Positions 5,989-6,318 of a stretch of 6,318 bases of DNA are shown piece after piece. Location: NCBI GenBank assembly GCA_024635815.1, contig JAGXIG010000024.1, positions 1 to 6,318 of the forward strand, read 5' to 3'. Below the pieces are notes generated by a model that did not search any database, had not been told where the DNA came from, and worked only from the letters and a program-made list of their open reading frames with translations. Source of the DNA: Salegentibacter sp. GTDB lineage: Bacteria > Bacteroidota > Bacteroidia > Flavobacteriales > Flavobacteriaceae. The stretch's first letter is position 1, and each line of letters begins with the position of its first letter. Both the position numbers and the translations under genes were made by a program.

Positions 5989-6163
5989 ATTTTATAGATT
6001 GTCCATCATATTTCATTATCGCAACCGCTTTTTGATTTAAACCGTGGGTTTCTATCCCAGCGCTATAAATGTTAGCCCTTTCTTTGGCAAAATGCTCTAA
6101 TTATCCCTGTGCCATCTGGCTCCTACAAGAATTTCAGGTACAAAGTACTAATACTTTTTTCAT
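5987..6163 (-). pseudogene. arsC: Decayed, truncated arsenate reductase (low-molecular-weight phosphatase type)
   Basis: From ATG at 6163 the minus strand reads MKKVLVLCT, stop, NSCRSQMAQG, stop, LEHFAKERANIYSAG, then IETHGLNQKAVAIMKYDG and QSIK, stop. Removing the stops gives the N-terminal half of an LMW-phosphatase-fold arsenate reductase: the catalytic loop CTGNSCRS (CX5R, Cys8 to Arg14), then SAGIETHGLNPKAV-like sequence. The stops replace the P-loop Gly at codon 10 (TGA at 6134-6136) and the Tyr of the usual GYL at codon 21 (TAA at 6101-6103). Both fit single-base changes (GGA to TGA; TAT or TAC to TAA), and the frame is otherwise kept, which implies fairly recent decay. The family is about 130-145 residues; the half after residue 54 or so is missing and replaced by the terminator/repeat region. 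The protein would have reduced arsenate to arsenite for efflux. It lies downstream of a gene ending in Cys-Cys on the same strand, consistent with a former ars operon. Confidence 0.85.
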
Positions 6164-6254
6164 AAAAATTATAAATCAAGAACCTCGGGGCCAGCTTAGG
6201 AAGAATGAATTGAAAATTATTCTATAATTTCGAGTGTAGCCACGGTGAATTAGG

Positions 6255-6268
6255 CCCTCGATTGAGGG
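6255..6268 (-). other. Small hairpin after the stop of the right-edge gene
   Basis: CCCTC (6255-6259), a GATT loop and GAGGG (6264-6268) form a 5-bp GC-rich stem starting 1 nt after the stop codon of the minus-strand gene at the right edge. It lacks a following T-run, so it is at best a weak transcript end or mRNA-stabilising structure. The rest of the 106 nt between the two minus-strand genes (6164-6269) shows only an imperfect AT-rich inverted repeat around 6209-6230. Confidence 0.3.
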
Positions 6269-6269
6269 A

Positions 6270-6318
6270 TTAACAGCAGCCACCTCCGGGTGCACATTCG
6301 TTTACACTAACTTCTTCC
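6270..6318 (-). CDS. C-terminal end of a Cys-tailed protein, possibly DUF6428 of an ars operon (partial)
   Basis: The minus strand is open from the right edge to a TAA at 6270-6272 and encodes a C-terminus reading EEVSVNECAPGGGCC. Only 15 codons are in the window. A terminal Gly-Gly-Gly-Cys-Cys tail after another Cys suggests a thiol or metal(loid)-binding end. From memory, DUF6428 proteins, which sit between arsR and arsC in flavobacterial arsenic operons, end in a similar Cys-rich tail, and the arsC remnant immediately downstream on the same strand supports that reading. Another ars-linked protein, or an unrelated Cys-tailed protein, is possible. The presence of a coding end is likely; the family is a guess from context. 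Confidence 0.45.
   Translation of the reverse strand, partial: EEVSVNECAPGGGCC

Noticed and set aside
6101..6136. Recoding (selenocysteine or readthrough) at the arsC stop codons
   Set aside because: The TGA replaces Gly rather than the catalytic Cys, a second in-frame stop is TAA, and the C-terminal half of the protein is missing, so simple decay explains all three.
6209..6230. Imperfect AT-rich inverted repeat as an ArsR operator
   Set aside because: The arms pair only with a bulge, and such AT-rich repeats are common by chance; it lies between two genes of the presumed operon rather than upstream of it.

Overview
The window looks like a chromosomal segment of a member of the Bacteroidota, most likely a marine-type Flavobacteriaceae (Gramella/Salegentibacter-like). 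Reasons: low-to-moderate G+C, no Shine-Dalgarno-like sites before the starts, several matches to the Bacteroidota -7 promoter element TAnnTTTG, a ligase-associated exonuclease, and palindromic intergenic repeats of a kind I associate with flavobacterial genomes. No tRNA, rRNA, CRISPR array or intact mobile element is visible.

Layout from left to right. (1) 1-852, minus: most of a ligase-associated beta-CASP/metallo-beta-lactamase DNA exonuclease, open at the left edge. (2) 1007-1435, plus: a small TerB-like protein. (3) 1436-1605: a convergent intergenic region filled with stem-loops. (4) 1606-2613, minus: class I fructose-1,6-bisphosphatase (fbp). (5) 2614-2814: a divergent promoter region. 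(6) 2815-3297 and 3370-3840, plus: two tandem paralogous GNAT acetyltransferases resembling spermidine/spermine (or thialysine) acetyltransferases, each with its own TACTTTTG promoter box. (7) 3847-5097, plus: aspartate kinase, 6 nt after the second GNAT. (8) 5238-5888, plus: an NAD(P)-binding atypical short-chain dehydrogenase. (9) 5917-5988: a long terminator-like hairpin whose loop carries a REP-like palindrome. (10) 5987-6163, minus: a decayed, truncated arsenate reductase gene (arsC) with two in-frame stops. (11) 6270-6318, minus: the last 15 codons of a gene ending in Cys-Cys, probably the DUF6428-type protein of an ars operon.

Most of the window is housekeeping: gluconeogenesis (fbp), entry to the aspartate family of amino acids (aspartate kinase), and DNA repair (exonuclease, whose usual ligase and helicase partners should lie left of the window). 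The least ordinary parts are the tandem SSAT-like acetyltransferases coupled to aspartate kinase, and the right end, where an arsenic-resistance locus appears to have lost its reductase. No clearly new system is visible; the best leads are the arsC remnant and the GNAT-GNAT-aspartokinase arrangement.
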